From: Verrucomicrobiota bacterium
GTDB lineage: Bacteria; Verrucomicrobiota; Verrucomicrobiia; Limisphaerales; CAIMTB01
DNA length: 61,159 bases
Assembly: GCA_963205105.1 (NCBI GenBank)
Contig: CAUJJW010000262.1
Coordinates: 1-61,159 of the forward strand
Direction of reading: 5' to 3'
Shown piece after piece: positions 1-8,321 of the stretch (within the stretch, counting starts at the first letter, position 1; each line of letters starts with the position of its first letter). Made by a program: the position numbers and the translations under genes. The notes below the pieces were generated by a model. That model ran no database searches and was not told the origin of the DNA. It saw only the letters and a program-made list of their open reading frames with translations.

Positions 1-707
1 CATGAAACCTCTCCTTCCGAAGGGTTCATCCCCGTCTCTTCCACCCGCAAACAGTAACCCGCACCACGAATGGTGTGAACCAGCCGCACGGTGAATCCAC
101 GGTCCACCTTCTGTCGCAGATGGTACACCGTCACATCAATGGTGTTACTCATCGGTTCGTAGTGCTCATCCCAAACGTGCTCCGCCAATGCCGTCCGCGA
201 GACCACCTCGTCCACCCGCTGCATCAGATACTCCAACACCGCGTACTCTTTCACCGTCAAACTCACCGGCTTCCCGCCCCGGGTCACTTGACGGGTCCGC
301 CGGTCCAACACCAAATCGGCGACCACCAGTCGGCCCGGCGACCGCTCCCGCCCCCGCCGCAGCAGGGCCTTCACGCGCGCCAGGAACTCGGCATACGCAA
401 AGGGTTTGCCCAGGTAGTCGTCTGCTCCTTGTTCCAATCCCTGCACCCGATCCGGCACCCCATCCAGCGCCGTCAACATCAGGACCCGCATGTCCCGACC
501 TGCCTTCCGCATCGATCGTAGCACCTGAAAGCCATCCAACCCCGGCAGCATCACATCCAACACCACCAGGTCGTACTCGGTTTCCATCGCCGCATGCAAC
601 CCGCCGTCCCCGTCCCCCACCACGTCCACGGAATACCCCTCCTCCCTCAGTCCCCGTTCGATGAACCGGGCCAGCTTGGCCTCGTCTTCAATCACCAGAA
701 TGCGCAT
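1..707 (-). CDS. OmpR/PhoB-family response regulator (3' end at window edge)
   Basis: DNA-binding response regulator of a two-component system. Translating the minus strand from the ATG at 705-707 gives 235 codons up to the edge. The receiver domain (about residues 1-115) has the acidic pair E7-D8, phospho-acceptor D51 in VVLDVMLPGLDGF, T79 and K101 in the GKPF motif. The winged-helix domain (about 125-225) ends in the family signature VHTIRGAGYCLR. The final bases read TCATG on the minus strand, which suggests that the stop codon overlaps the ATG of a following gene by an ATGA junction; a histidine kinase would be expected there. The gene begins 13 bp after the DUF1501 stop, so the two are probably co-transcribed. 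Its target may be the nearby RND efflux operon, but that is inference from proximity. Confidence 0.93.
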   Translation of the reverse strand, partial: MRILVIEDEAKLARFIERGLREEGYSVDVVGDGDGGLHAAMETEYDLVVLDVMLPGLDGFQVLRSMRKAGRDMRVLMLTALDGVPDRVQGLEQGADDYLGKPFAYAEFLARVKALLRRGRERSPGRLVVADLVLDRRTRQVTRGGKPVSLTVKEYAVLEYLMQRVDEVVSRTALAEHVWDEHYEPMSNTIDVTVYHLRQKVDRGFTVRLVHTIRGAGYCLRVEETGMNPSEGEVS

Positions 708-720
708 AGGCTTGCCTGTT

Positions 721-2172
721 CTACGCCAGCACGCCGGCGATGGGTTGGGCTCCACCGGCGACCCCGGTCAGCCGTTCCTGCCGAGCATTCACTTCGAAGC
801 TCAGGCCTTCATAATCCAGGCCCAGCGCCGTCAGGATCGTCGCGTGCAGATCCCGAAAATGCACCGGCTGTTCCGCCGCCATCAGCCCGATCTCATCGGT
901 GGAACCGATCCGCTGGCCCGCCCGAACGCCGCCGCCCGCCATCCAGAGCGTGAACCCCGCCGCATTGTGTTGCCGTCCCAATTCCCCCTGCATCATCGGC
1001 GTCCTCCCAAACTCACTGGCCCAGATCACCAGCGTGGTGTCCAACAACCCCCGCTGTTTCAGATCCGCCAGCAATGCTGCGATGGGCTCGTCGGTCCATC
1101 GCGCCCGCGGCGTGTGGTTGTCGGTGAGCTTCGCGTGCGCGTCCCAGCCGTCCTTGTCCGGCATGTCGTACACCTGCACAAAGCGCACCCCGCGCTCCAC
1201 CAACCGCCGGCTCATCAGACACTTTCGCGCGAAGTTTCGCGTCTTGGCATCGCGATGGTCCCAACCGTAGCCGCGCCGCAATCCCTCCGGCTCCCTCTCC
1301 AGATCCCCCACTTCCAGTGCCGCCGACTGCATCCGGTAGGCGAGTTCGTAGCTGGCAATCCGGGCATCCAGGGCCGTGTGGCCCGCGCGCGGCTCGCGGT
1401 GCACCAGGTTCAGGTCACGGATGAAATCCAGCGAGCGCCTCTGCCCATCCGCGAGCTCCGGGGGCGGGAGCAGGTCCAACACCGGCGTCCCCCGATCGCG
1501 CAGTCGGGTGGGCTGAAATGCCGCCGGCAGGAAACCATTCGAATAGTTGGCCGCCCCTCCCAGCGGCCCAGCATCAAACAGCATCACATACGCAGGCAGG
1601 TCCTGGTTCTCGGTGCCCAAACCGTAGGTCACCCACGAGCCCAGGCTGGCCTTCCCCGGCCGAATGTCGCCCGTGTGCATCTGATAGCTCGCCGGACCAT
1701 GGTTGTTCGAGTCCGCCTGCATTGAATGGATGAAGCACAGGTCATCCACGTGCTCGGCCACCTGGGGATACAGGTCGCTCACCCACATGCCTGAGCGGCC
1801 GTATTGCCGCCACCCATAGGGACTCGCCATCAACTCGTCCTTGCACCCATGGAACACGTTCGCGTGCTTCGTCCCTTCGACCGCCTTCCGAATCGTCTCC
1901 GGCACCGGCTTGCCACCCAGCTTCTGCAATAGCGGCTTGTAGTCGAAGGTGTCCACCTGCGACGGCCCGCCCACCATGAACAGAAAAATCACCGACCTGG
2001 CCCGCCCCACCCTGGCCGGAACCCGTGGCGCAAACGGATTCAGGGGATCCAGCACGGGTTTCCCCGGGTTCACCCCGCCCCGGGCGAGAGTCGACAGCGC
2101 CACCGCCCCCAAACCCGCCCCCATCTGGCTCAGGAACGAGCGGCGGCTGCCAATGCCCGGGCTGATGAACAT
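721..2172 (-). CDS. DUF1501 family exported protein
   Basis: Member of the DUF1501 family, abundant in Planctomycetes and Verrucomicrobia and related in fold to alkaline-phosphatase/sulfatase-type enzymes; substrate unknown. About 483 aa from the ATG at 2172. The frame stays open upstream to 2256, but the start at 2172 places a twin-arginine-like signal (SRRSFLSQMGAGLGAVAL) at the N-terminus, as is usual for the family. Characteristic segments are VIFLFMVGGPSQVDTFDYKP, SMQADSNNHGPASYQMHTG, DKDGWDAHAKL and VIWASEFGRTP. Genes of this family normally neighbour a cytochrome/DUF1549/DUF1553 gene. Here that partner lies 6 kb away on the other strand (8322-10913), with the efflux operon in between. 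The 141 bp between this gene and the divergent efflux adaptor should hold promoters for both; I could not pick out a convincing one. Confidence 0.9.
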   Translation of the reverse strand: MFISPGIGSRRSFLSQMGAGLGAVALSTLARGGVNPGKPVLDPLNPFAPRVPARVGRARSVIFLFMVGGPSQVDTFDYKPLLQKLGGKPVPETIRKAVEGTKHANVFHGCKDELMASPYGWRQYGRSGMWVSDLYPQVAEHVDDLCFIHSMQADSNNHGPASYQMHTGDIRPGKASLGSWVTYGLGTENQDLPAYVMLFDAGPLGGAANYSNGFLPAAFQPTRLRDRGTPVLDLLPPPELADGQRRSLDFIRDLNLVHREPRAGHTALDARIASYELAYRMQSAALEVGDLEREPEGLRRGYGWDHRDAKTRNFARKCLMSRRLVERGVRFVQVYDMPDKDGWDAHAKLTDNHTPRARWTDEPIAALLADLKQRGLLDTTLVIWASEFGRTPMMQGELGRQHNAAGFTLWMAGGGVRAGQRIGSTDEIGLMAAEQPVHFRDLHATILTALGLDYEGLSFEVNARQERLTGVAGGAQPIAGVLA

Positions 2173-2313
2173 GGCCCAAAAGTGCCCGGTTCCCCCTGAC
2201 AGGCGAGCCGGAAGTTCATCAGCGCCCCCCAAGGAGTAAACCAACAACAACCGCAAACTCCTTCACGCACTTCCGCATAGCCACCCCGCCCGCGCCCGTC
2301 GAACATACGCCCA

Positions 2314-3552
2314 ATGCACAACGGTGCGCCTGTCCCCGATGGTTCCAGCCAGATCTCGCCACCACGCAGCCGTTGCCCCGCCATCCTGGCATCCAGCCTG
2401 GCGGCGTTCGCCCTCCTCCTCGGGGGCTGTCACAAGGCCCCAAACAGCACCCCCCAGGCCAAGCCTGCCCCTGCCGCCGTCTCCGTCACCGTCGCCCATC
2501 CCGTCGTCCGCCAGGTCGAGGACTGGAACGAGTTCATCGGCCGACTCGCCGCTCCCGAAACCGTCGAAATACGGTCCAGGGTCTCCGGCTATCTTTCGAA
2601 GGTTCATTTCCAGGAAGGCAGTCTCGTTCAACCGTCGAACCTGCTCGTCACCATCGACCCCCGCCCCTACCAGGCGGTCGTCGACCGCCTCGCCGCGGAT
2701 CTGAGCCGGGCCAGGCATCGCGCCGACCTCGCCGCCGCAGAAGCCAGCCGGGCCGACTCCCTGTTCCGCACCCGTGCCATTTCTGCCGATGACCATGACC
2801 AACGCATCAAGGCCTCGGCGGAAGCCGTGGATAGCGTGCGCGGCGCCGAGGCCGCGCTTCAGGCGGCAAAGCTGGATCTTGAGTTCACCGAAATCCGATC
2901 CCCGATCGCCGGACGGATCAGCAACGCCCGGGTCACCGCAGGCAACCTTGTTTCGGGAGGCGACTCCGGGGGCACCCTCCTGACCACGGTGGTGTCCATC
3001 GATCCCATCCACTGCTATGTGGACTTGGACGAACGCTCCGCCCTGCGCTACCGCACACTCGATCTCGCCCGCACCAATGGCACCACCGGGAACGTCGCGG
3101 CCTGGATGGCTTTGACCGACGAGTCCGGATACCCCCGGGAGGGCCGCGTCGATTTCGTCGACAACCAACTCAACGCCACCACCGGCACCCTCCGTCTCCG
3201 CGCGGTCTTCCCCAACCCCGATGGCCGGGCGGTGCCCGGATACTTCGCCCGGGTACGACTTCCCGGCAGCGGGGAGTACGAGGGACTGCTGATCCGCGAT
3301 TCCGCCGTAGGCAGCGACCAGGGCCGGCCCTTTGTGCTGGTCGCTCAACCCGACGAAACCGCGGGCTTTCGGCCCGTGGTGCTCGGCCCCCTGGTGGACG
3401 GCCTCCGGGTGGTCCGTTCCGGTCTTGCGCCATCCGACCAGGTGGTCCTCACCGGACTCATGACGGCGCGTCCAGGGTCCCTTCTGCGAACGCAACTCGT
3501 CCCCATGATGCCGGCGATGACGAACTCCACCGCAACCGCCGCGCGCCCATGA
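2314..3552 (+). CDS. RND efflux periplasmic adaptor lipoprotein (membrane fusion protein)
   Basis: Periplasmic adaptor of a tripartite RND pump, AcrA/MexA type, 412 aa. The N-terminus has a lipoprotein signal (AFALLLGGC, lipid-modified Cys about residue 39), which would anchor it to the inner membrane. It then shows the usual order of adaptor parts: a first beta-barrel/lipoyl strand set (VEIRSRVSGYLSKVHFQEGS, ending in VTIDPRPYQAVVDR), an alpha-helical hairpin rich in Ala, Arg and Glu (about 120-195), the second lipoyl half (FTEIRSPIAGRISNARVTAG), and the beta-barrel and membrane-proximal domains (VDFVDNQLNATTGTLRLRAVF). It overlaps the pump gene by 4 bp (ATGA), so translation is probably coupled. 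Substrate cannot be deduced. Confidence 0.95.
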   Translation: MHNGAPVPDGSSQISPPRSRCPAILASSLAAFALLLGGCHKAPNSTPQAKPAPAAVSVTVAHPVVRQVEDWNEFIGRLAAPETVEIRSRVSGYLSKVHFQEGSLVQPSNLLVTIDPRPYQAVVDRLAADLSRARHRADLAAAEASRADSLFRTRAISADDHDQRIKASAEAVDSVRGAEAALQAAKLDLEFTEIRSPIAGRISNARVTAGNLVSGGDSGGTLLTTVVSIDPIHCYVDLDERSALRYRTLDLARTNGTTGNVAAWMALTDESGYPREGRVDFVDNQLNATTGTLRLRAVFPNPDGRAVPGYFARVRLPGSGEYEGLLIRDSAVGSDQGRPFVLVAQPDETAGFRPVVLGPLVDGLRVVRSGLAPSDQVVLTGLMTARPGSLLRTQLVPMMPAMTNSTATAARP

Positions 3553-6500
3553 ACATCGCCCGTTTCTTCGTGGACCGGCCGATCTTCGCGGCGGTCCTCA
3601 GCCTGCTCATCACCCTGCTCGGGGCGCTGGCTTACCTGGTCCTGCCCATCGCCCAGTACCCCGACGTCGTGCCGCCAACCGTGGTCGTGTCGGCCACTTA
3701 TCCCGGCGCCGACGCCCAAACCCTTGCCGACACCGTCGCCACGCCGCTCGAACAGGAAATCAACGGCGTCGAGAACATGCTGTACCTGTCGTCGTCCGCG
3801 ACCAGCGACGGCCGGGTTCAGATCACCGTGACGTTCAAGCTCGGCACCAATCTCGACCAGGCCCAGGTGCTGGTGCAGAACCGCGTCAATGCCGCGATTG
3901 CCCGCCTGCCCGAAGACGTTCGCCGTCTGGGTGTGGTGGCCCAGAAACGGTCGCCGGACCTCACCTTGTCCGCCCAGTTCTACAGCCCGGACGGCTCGCG
4001 CAACGTCACCTACCTGGCCAATTTCGTCACACTCCAGGTGTTGAATGAACTGGCCCGCATCCCGGGAGTGGCCGAGGCCTCGCTCCTGGGTGGACTGGAT
4101 TATTCCATGCGGCTGTGGCTCGACCCCGATCAGGTCGCCTCGCATGGACTGACTGCCGGGGAGGTGGTGCGCGCCATCCGGGAACAGAACCTCCAGGTCG
4201 CCGCCGGCAGTCTTGGCCAGTCGCCCGCACCCCCCGGCACCGATTTCCAGTACACCCTGACCGCCCGCGGTCGCCTTTCCCGTCCCGAGGAATTTGAGGA
4301 AATCGTTCTCAAGACCGGCAGTCGAGGCGACATGGTCCGCCTCCGCGATGTGGCCCGCGTGGAACTCGGCGCGCGCGATTACTCGGTGAAGACCTACATG
4401 GACGGCAAGAACGCGGTGTCCCTGCGCATCTTCCAGCTCCCGGGGAGCAATGCCCTCGAAACCGCTGACCGTGTCTACGAAACCCTCGAACGCCTCAAGA
4501 AACGGTTCCCGCCTGGCGTGGGCTACCGGATCAACTACGACACCACCAAGTTTGTCCGGGCCTCCATGCGATCGGTGCTGGGCACCCTGGTCGAAGCGGT
4601 GCTGCTCGTCGTCCTCGTGGTGGTTGTCTTCCTGCAAACCTGGCGCGCCTCCCTCATCCCTTTGCTCGCGGTTCCGGTCTCCCTGATCGGCACGCTGGCG
4701 GTCATGCACCAGTTCGGATTTTCCCTCAACAACCTCTCCCTGTTCGGACTCGTCCTGGCCATCGGCATCGTCGTGGATGACGCGATCGTCGTGGTCGAGA
4801 ATGTCGAACGCTTCATTCGCCAGGGACTGACGCCGCGCGAGGCCACACTCGCCGCCATGCGCGAGGTCAGCGGACCGGTGGTTGCTGTCGCCCTGGTGCT
4901 CGGCGCGGTGTTCATCCCGACCGCCTTCATCCCCGGAATCACCGGACAGTTCTACCGCCAGTTTGCCCTCACCATCGCGGTGTCGACCTTCATTTCCGCG
5001 TTCAATTCCCTGACGCTCAGCCCGGCCCTCTGCGCCCTGCTGCTGCCCGCCCACGGAAGCCCGCCGGATCGCATGACCCGGTTTCTCGAACACCTTCTGG
5101 GCTGGTTCTTTCGCCCCTTCAATCGCCTGTTCCAGCGCGCCGCCGACGCCTATGGACGGTGGGTGGAACGTCTGCTCCGCATCACCACCGTGATGGTCCT
5201 CGTCTACGCCGGCTGCGTCGGACTCGGTCTCGGCCTCTTCCGCAAGGTGCCCACCGGGTTCATCCCCAGCCAGGACATGGGCTACCTCCTGGTCGTGATC
5301 CAGCTCCCCGACGGCGCTTCGTTCGAGCGCACCGACGCCGTTGTGCGCCGCATGGACACCCTGGTGCGCGAGGTGCCTGGAATCGCCCACACCTTCGCCA
5401 TTTCAGGCTACTCGTCCGTGCTCCAAGCCAACCAGCCCAACGTCGGCGCGGCGTTCCTCATCATGGACGAATTCGCCAACCGGACAGATCCGGCGCTGCG
5501 CGGGGACGCCCTGCTGGCGACGCTGCGCAAAAAACTCTCCGTGATCCAGGAAGGCCGCGTCCTGGTCCTCCCGCCGCCTGCGCTGCGCGGTCTCGGAAAC
5601 GCCGGCGGGTTCAAGATCCAGATCCAGGACCTCAACAACGCCGGTCTCGCCTCCCTTGAAGGAGCCGCCAAACGTCTGCTCGAAGCCGCCCAAAACGAAC
5701 CCGGCCTCACTTCCCTCATCTCCGGTTTTCGCCCCAACGTGCCCCAGTACCGGGTCGACATCGACCGCACCCAAGCCAAGTCCATGGGCGTCCCACTGTC
5801 CGAAGTCAACGACGCCCTCCAGATCTACCTCGGTTCCATCTACGTCAACGACTTCAACCTCTTCGGCCGCACCTACCAGGTCACCGCCCAGGCCGCCCCC
5901 GAGTACCGGGTCGACCCTTCCACCTTGAATCGTCTCAAGGTGCGCAACAGCCGTGGCGAACTTGTCCCCCTCGGTTCCGTCCTCCAAACCCACCGCGTCG
6001 GCGGCGCCGATCGTGTCCAACGGTACAACCTTTACTCCGCCGCCGATCTCACCGGCAGCACCCTGCCCGGGGTGAGTTCCGGAGAGATGATCGCCAAGAT
6101 CGAACGCCTCGCCCAGGAACACCTCCCCGAAGGGTTCTCGTTCGAATGGACCGACCTCACCTACCAGCAGATCCTCGCCGGCAACTCGATCCTCTTCATC
6201 TTCCCGCTTTCCGTGGTCTTCGTGTTCCTCGTTCTCGCCGCACTCTACGAGAGCTGGAGTCTCCCCCTCGCCATCCTGCTGATCGTGCCCCTCTGCATCC
6301 TGTCCTCGCTGGTCGGTGCCTGGCTCCGCGGCCAGGACAACAACATTTTCACCCAGATCGGACTCATCGTGCTGGTCGGACTCGCCGCCAAAAACGCCAT
6401 CCTCATCGTGGAGTTCGCCCGTCAACGCGAGGACGCCGGCAGTTCCATCACCCTCGCCGCCATCGAAGCATCGCGCCTCCGCCTCAGGCCGATCCTCATG

Positions 6501-6707
6501 ACCAGCCTCGCCTTCGTCCTCGGCGTGCTCCCACTCGTGCTCGCCCACGGAGCCGGAGCCGAAATGCGCCAAACCCTCGGCACCGCGGTCTTCTTCGGCA
6601 TGATCGGCGTCACCGCTTTCGGCCTCGCCCTCACCCCGGTCTTCTACGTGATCGTCCGCCGACTCACCCCCACCCGCTTTCGAGGCCAACCCACGCCGCA
6701 CCCATGA
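3549..6707 (+). CDS. RND efflux inner-membrane transporter, HAE1/AcrB family
   Basis: Proton-driven inner-membrane pump of the hydrophobe/amphiphile efflux-1 family; 1052 aa, close to AcrB (1049). The N-terminus FVDRPIFAAVLSLLITLLGA and the docking/pore segments VSATYPGADAQTLADTVATP and GRVQITVTFKLGTNLDQAQV are typical. The proton-relay residues are present: the DD pair in GIVVDDAIVVVENVERF (about D410/D411) and the Lys in GLAAKNAILIVEFARQ (about K948). Twelve transmembrane segments in two sets of six flank two large periplasmic loops, as expected. The start overlaps the adaptor by 4 bp, and the stop overlaps a possible start of the outer-membrane component at 6704 by 4 bp. The family exports drugs, dyes, detergents or solvents; no specific substrate is visible. 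Confidence 0.97.
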   Translation: MNIARFFVDRPIFAAVLSLLITLLGALAYLVLPIAQYPDVVPPTVVVSATYPGADAQTLADTVATPLEQEINGVENMLYLSSSATSDGRVQITVTFKLGTNLDQAQVLVQNRVNAAIARLPEDVRRLGVVAQKRSPDLTLSAQFYSPDGSRNVTYLANFVTLQVLNELARIPGVAEASLLGGLDYSMRLWLDPDQVASHGLTAGEVVRAIREQNLQVAAGSLGQSPAPPGTDFQYTLTARGRLSRPEEFEEIVLKTGSRGDMVRLRDVARVELGARDYSVKTYMDGKNAVSLRIFQLPGSNALETADRVYETLERLKKRFPPGVGYRINYDTTKFVRASMRSVLGTLVEAVLLVVLVVVVFLQTWRASLIPLLAVPVSLIGTLAVMHQFGFSLNNLSLFGLVLAIGIVVDDAIVVVENVERFIRQGLTPREATLAAMREVSGPVVAVALVLGAVFIPTAFIPGITGQFYRQFALTIAVSTFISAFNSLTLSPALCALLLPAHGSPPDRMTRFLEHLLGWFFRPFNRLFQRAADAYGRWVERLLRITTVMVLVYAGCVGLGLGLFRKVPTGFIPSQDMGYLLVVIQLPDGASFERTDAVVRRMDTLVREVPGIAHTFAISGYSSVLQANQPNVGAAFLIMDEFANRTDPALRGDALLATLRKKLSVIQEGRVLVLPPPALRGLGNAGGFKIQIQDLNNAGLASLEGAAKRLLEAAQNEPGLTSLISGFRPNVPQYRVDIDRTQAKSMGVPLSEVNDALQIYLGSIYVNDFNLFGRTYQVTAQAAPEYRVDPSTLNRLKVRNSRGELVPLGSVLQTHRVGGADRVQRYNLYSAADLTGSTLPGVSSGEMIAKIERLAQEHLPEGFSFEWTDLTYQQILAGNSILFIFPLSVVFVFLVLAALYESWSLPLAILLIVPLCILSSLVGAWLRGQDNNIFTQIGLIVLVGLAAKNAILIVEFARQREDAGSSITLAAIEASRLRLRPILMTSLAFVLGVLPLVLAHGAGAEMRQTLGTAVFFGMIGVTAFGLALTPVFYVIVRRLTPTRFRGQPTPHP

Positions 6708-8260
6708 CTTCCCTGAAGAACCGCGCGTCCGTAGCGGCGGGCGTCCCGTCTGCCGTCGAGAAGGGCGTCTCGCCCTCCGGAATCCCCCTCGCTTCACGGT
6801 CCCAGGACATGTTGAACATCCGGAACACCCTCCTTCGCACCTCCCGCGCCCTGTTCCCCTTCGCCCTCCTCTGCCTGCTCCTCACCCTGGGCGCCTGCAC
6901 CGTCGGTCCCGACTACCGTTCACCCACCCCTCCGCTGCCCGAGCGCATCGCGGCCCTCACCGGAACGCCCTCGGCGCCCACCTCCCTTGTCGAATCCCAT
7001 TGGTGGGCCGCCTTTCAGGACCCGCTGCTCGACCAACTCCAATCCGCCGCCGCCACCAACAACCTGGACCTCGTCCGCGCCTCCGCCCGCCTCCGAGAAG
7101 CCCGCGCCCTCTGGAACGAAGCCCGATTCGACTACGCCCCCACCGTCACCGCTGAAGCCCAATACCTGAACACTCAGTCCAGCGTCGCCGCCGCACCACC
7201 CAGCCTCTCCCGCGATCAACGCCACATCGAGTTGTACCGCGGCGGCTTCGATGCCACCTGGGAACTCGATCTCTTCGGTCGCGTCCGACGCAACGTGGAA
7301 GCCACTCGCGCCACCGTCGAAGCCGTCAGCGCCACCCGCGATGATGTTCTGATCAGCGTGCGTGCCGAAGTCGCGGCGAACTACGTCGCGCTTCGCGGTC
7401 TGCAAGCCCAACTGGCCGCCGCCCGCGACAGCGCCGCCAACCAGGCCGCCAGTCTGAAACTCGCCGAAACCCTGCGCGATGGCGGCCGGGGAACCCAACT
7501 CGACGTGGCCCGTGCCGAATCCCAGCTCAACGGAACCCTCGCCACCATCCCGCCCTTCGAAGCAGCCATCGACCGCACCATCCATCGTCTCGGGGTACTT
7601 GCCGGTCAACCTCCACGCCATTTCTTCAGCACTTTATCCCCCTCCCATCCTGTTCCCACGGTGCCGTCCCTCCCACTCCCCCCCGAACCAGCCGAACTGC
7701 TCCGCCGACGCCCCGACATCCGGGCCGCAGAACAATCACTGGCCGCCGACACCGCCCGTATCGGCGTGCAGGTTGCCGATCTCTTCCCGCGCGTGACGGT
7801 TCAGGGGCGCATCGGTCTGGAAGCCAGTCGGCTCTCCGGCCTGGACAACAGCGGCACCGATGTCTGGGGCTTCGGACCCACCATCTCCTGGGCCGCCTTC
7901 GACCTGGGCCGCGTCCGCCAACGGATACGGGCCGCCAACGCACGCGCCGAGGGGACCTTGGCCACTTACCAACAAACCGTCCTGCTCGCCCTCGAGGAAA
8001 CCGAGAACGCCCTCCGCACCTACGAACGGCAGGTGCAACGGCTCGCCCTCCTGAGCAAGGCCGTGTCGGCCGCCTCCGAAGCCGCCACTCTCGCCCGCCA
8101 ACGCTATGAGGACGGGGTCGCAGATTTCCTGGCCGTTCTCGACGCCGAACGCGTGCAACTGCTCCAGCAGGTGGAACTCGCCGGCGCCCAGGCCAACGCC
8201 GCCACCGCCACCATCGCCATTTACAAGACCTTCGGCGGCGGCTGGGCGATCCCTGAATGA
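6704..8260 (+). CDS. RND efflux outer-membrane channel lipoprotein, NodT/OprM family
   Basis: Outer-membrane factor that completes the tripartite pump. Typical segments are CTVGPDYRSPTPPLPE after a lipobox (LLLTLGAC), ESHWWAAFQDPLLDQL, GGFDATWELDLFGRVRRNVE, LLRRRPDIRAAEQSLAADTA and QRYEDGVADFLAVLDAERVQ, covering both OEP repeats. Two starts are possible. ATG 6704 forms an ATGA overlap with the pump stop, but gives a 35-residue lead made largely of a dispersed repeat seen elsewhere in the window. ATG 6809 (MLNIRN) gives a normal lipoprotein signal with Cys at residue 30 and a 483-aa precursor. I give the longer form because of the coupling, but the mature protein is the same either way, since cleavage falls before the Cys. 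Confidence 0.93.
   Translation: MTSLKNRASVAAGVPSAVEKGVSPSGIPLASRSQDMLNIRNTLLRTSRALFPFALLCLLLTLGACTVGPDYRSPTPPLPERIAALTGTPSAPTSLVESHWWAAFQDPLLDQLQSAAATNNLDLVRASARLREARALWNEARFDYAPTVTAEAQYLNTQSSVAAAPPSLSRDQRHIELYRGGFDATWELDLFGRVRRNVEATRATVEAVSATRDDVLISVRAEVAANYVALRGLQAQLAAARDSAANQAASLKLAETLRDGGRGTQLDVARAESQLNGTLATIPPFEAAIDRTIHRLGVLAGQPPRHFFSTLSPSHPVPTVPSLPLPPEPAELLRRRPDIRAAEQSLAADTARIGVQVADLFPRVTVQGRIGLEASRLSGLDNSGTDVWGFGPTISWAAFDLGRVRQRIRAANARAEGTLATYQQTVLLALEETENALRTYERQVQRLALLSKAVSAASEAATLARQRYEDGVADFLAVLDAERVQLLQQVELAGAQANAATATIAIYKTFGGGWAIPE
6718..6808 (+). repeat. Dispersed GC-rich repeat, copy A (inside the 5' end of the OprM-like gene)
   Basis: This stretch contains CCGTAGCGGCGGGCGT (6729-6744), then a second module GGGCGTCTCGCCCTCCGGAA. 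The first module recurs exactly at 57512-57527 and 60882-60897, and the longer flank GAACCGCGC(G/C)TCCGTAGCGG is shared with the 57501 copy. Here it is read in frame as SVAAGVPSAVEKGVSPSGIP if translation starts at 6704. The same peptide type can be read from the copy near 60890. It is probably a mobile or gene-conversion-spread hairpin repeat that landed at a gene junction. Confidence 0.75.
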
Positions 8261-8321
8261 CTTCTGCAGGGTCGAATCCACCCCTTGGACGACCTCCCGA
8301 TTTCTGCTTCACTCTCGGCTC

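Noticed and set aside
3345..5390. A 681-codon minus-strand frame, rich in His, Glu and Gly
   Set aside because: It lies opposite an RND pump with intact motifs throughout; the composition is the mirror of G+C-rich coding sequence.
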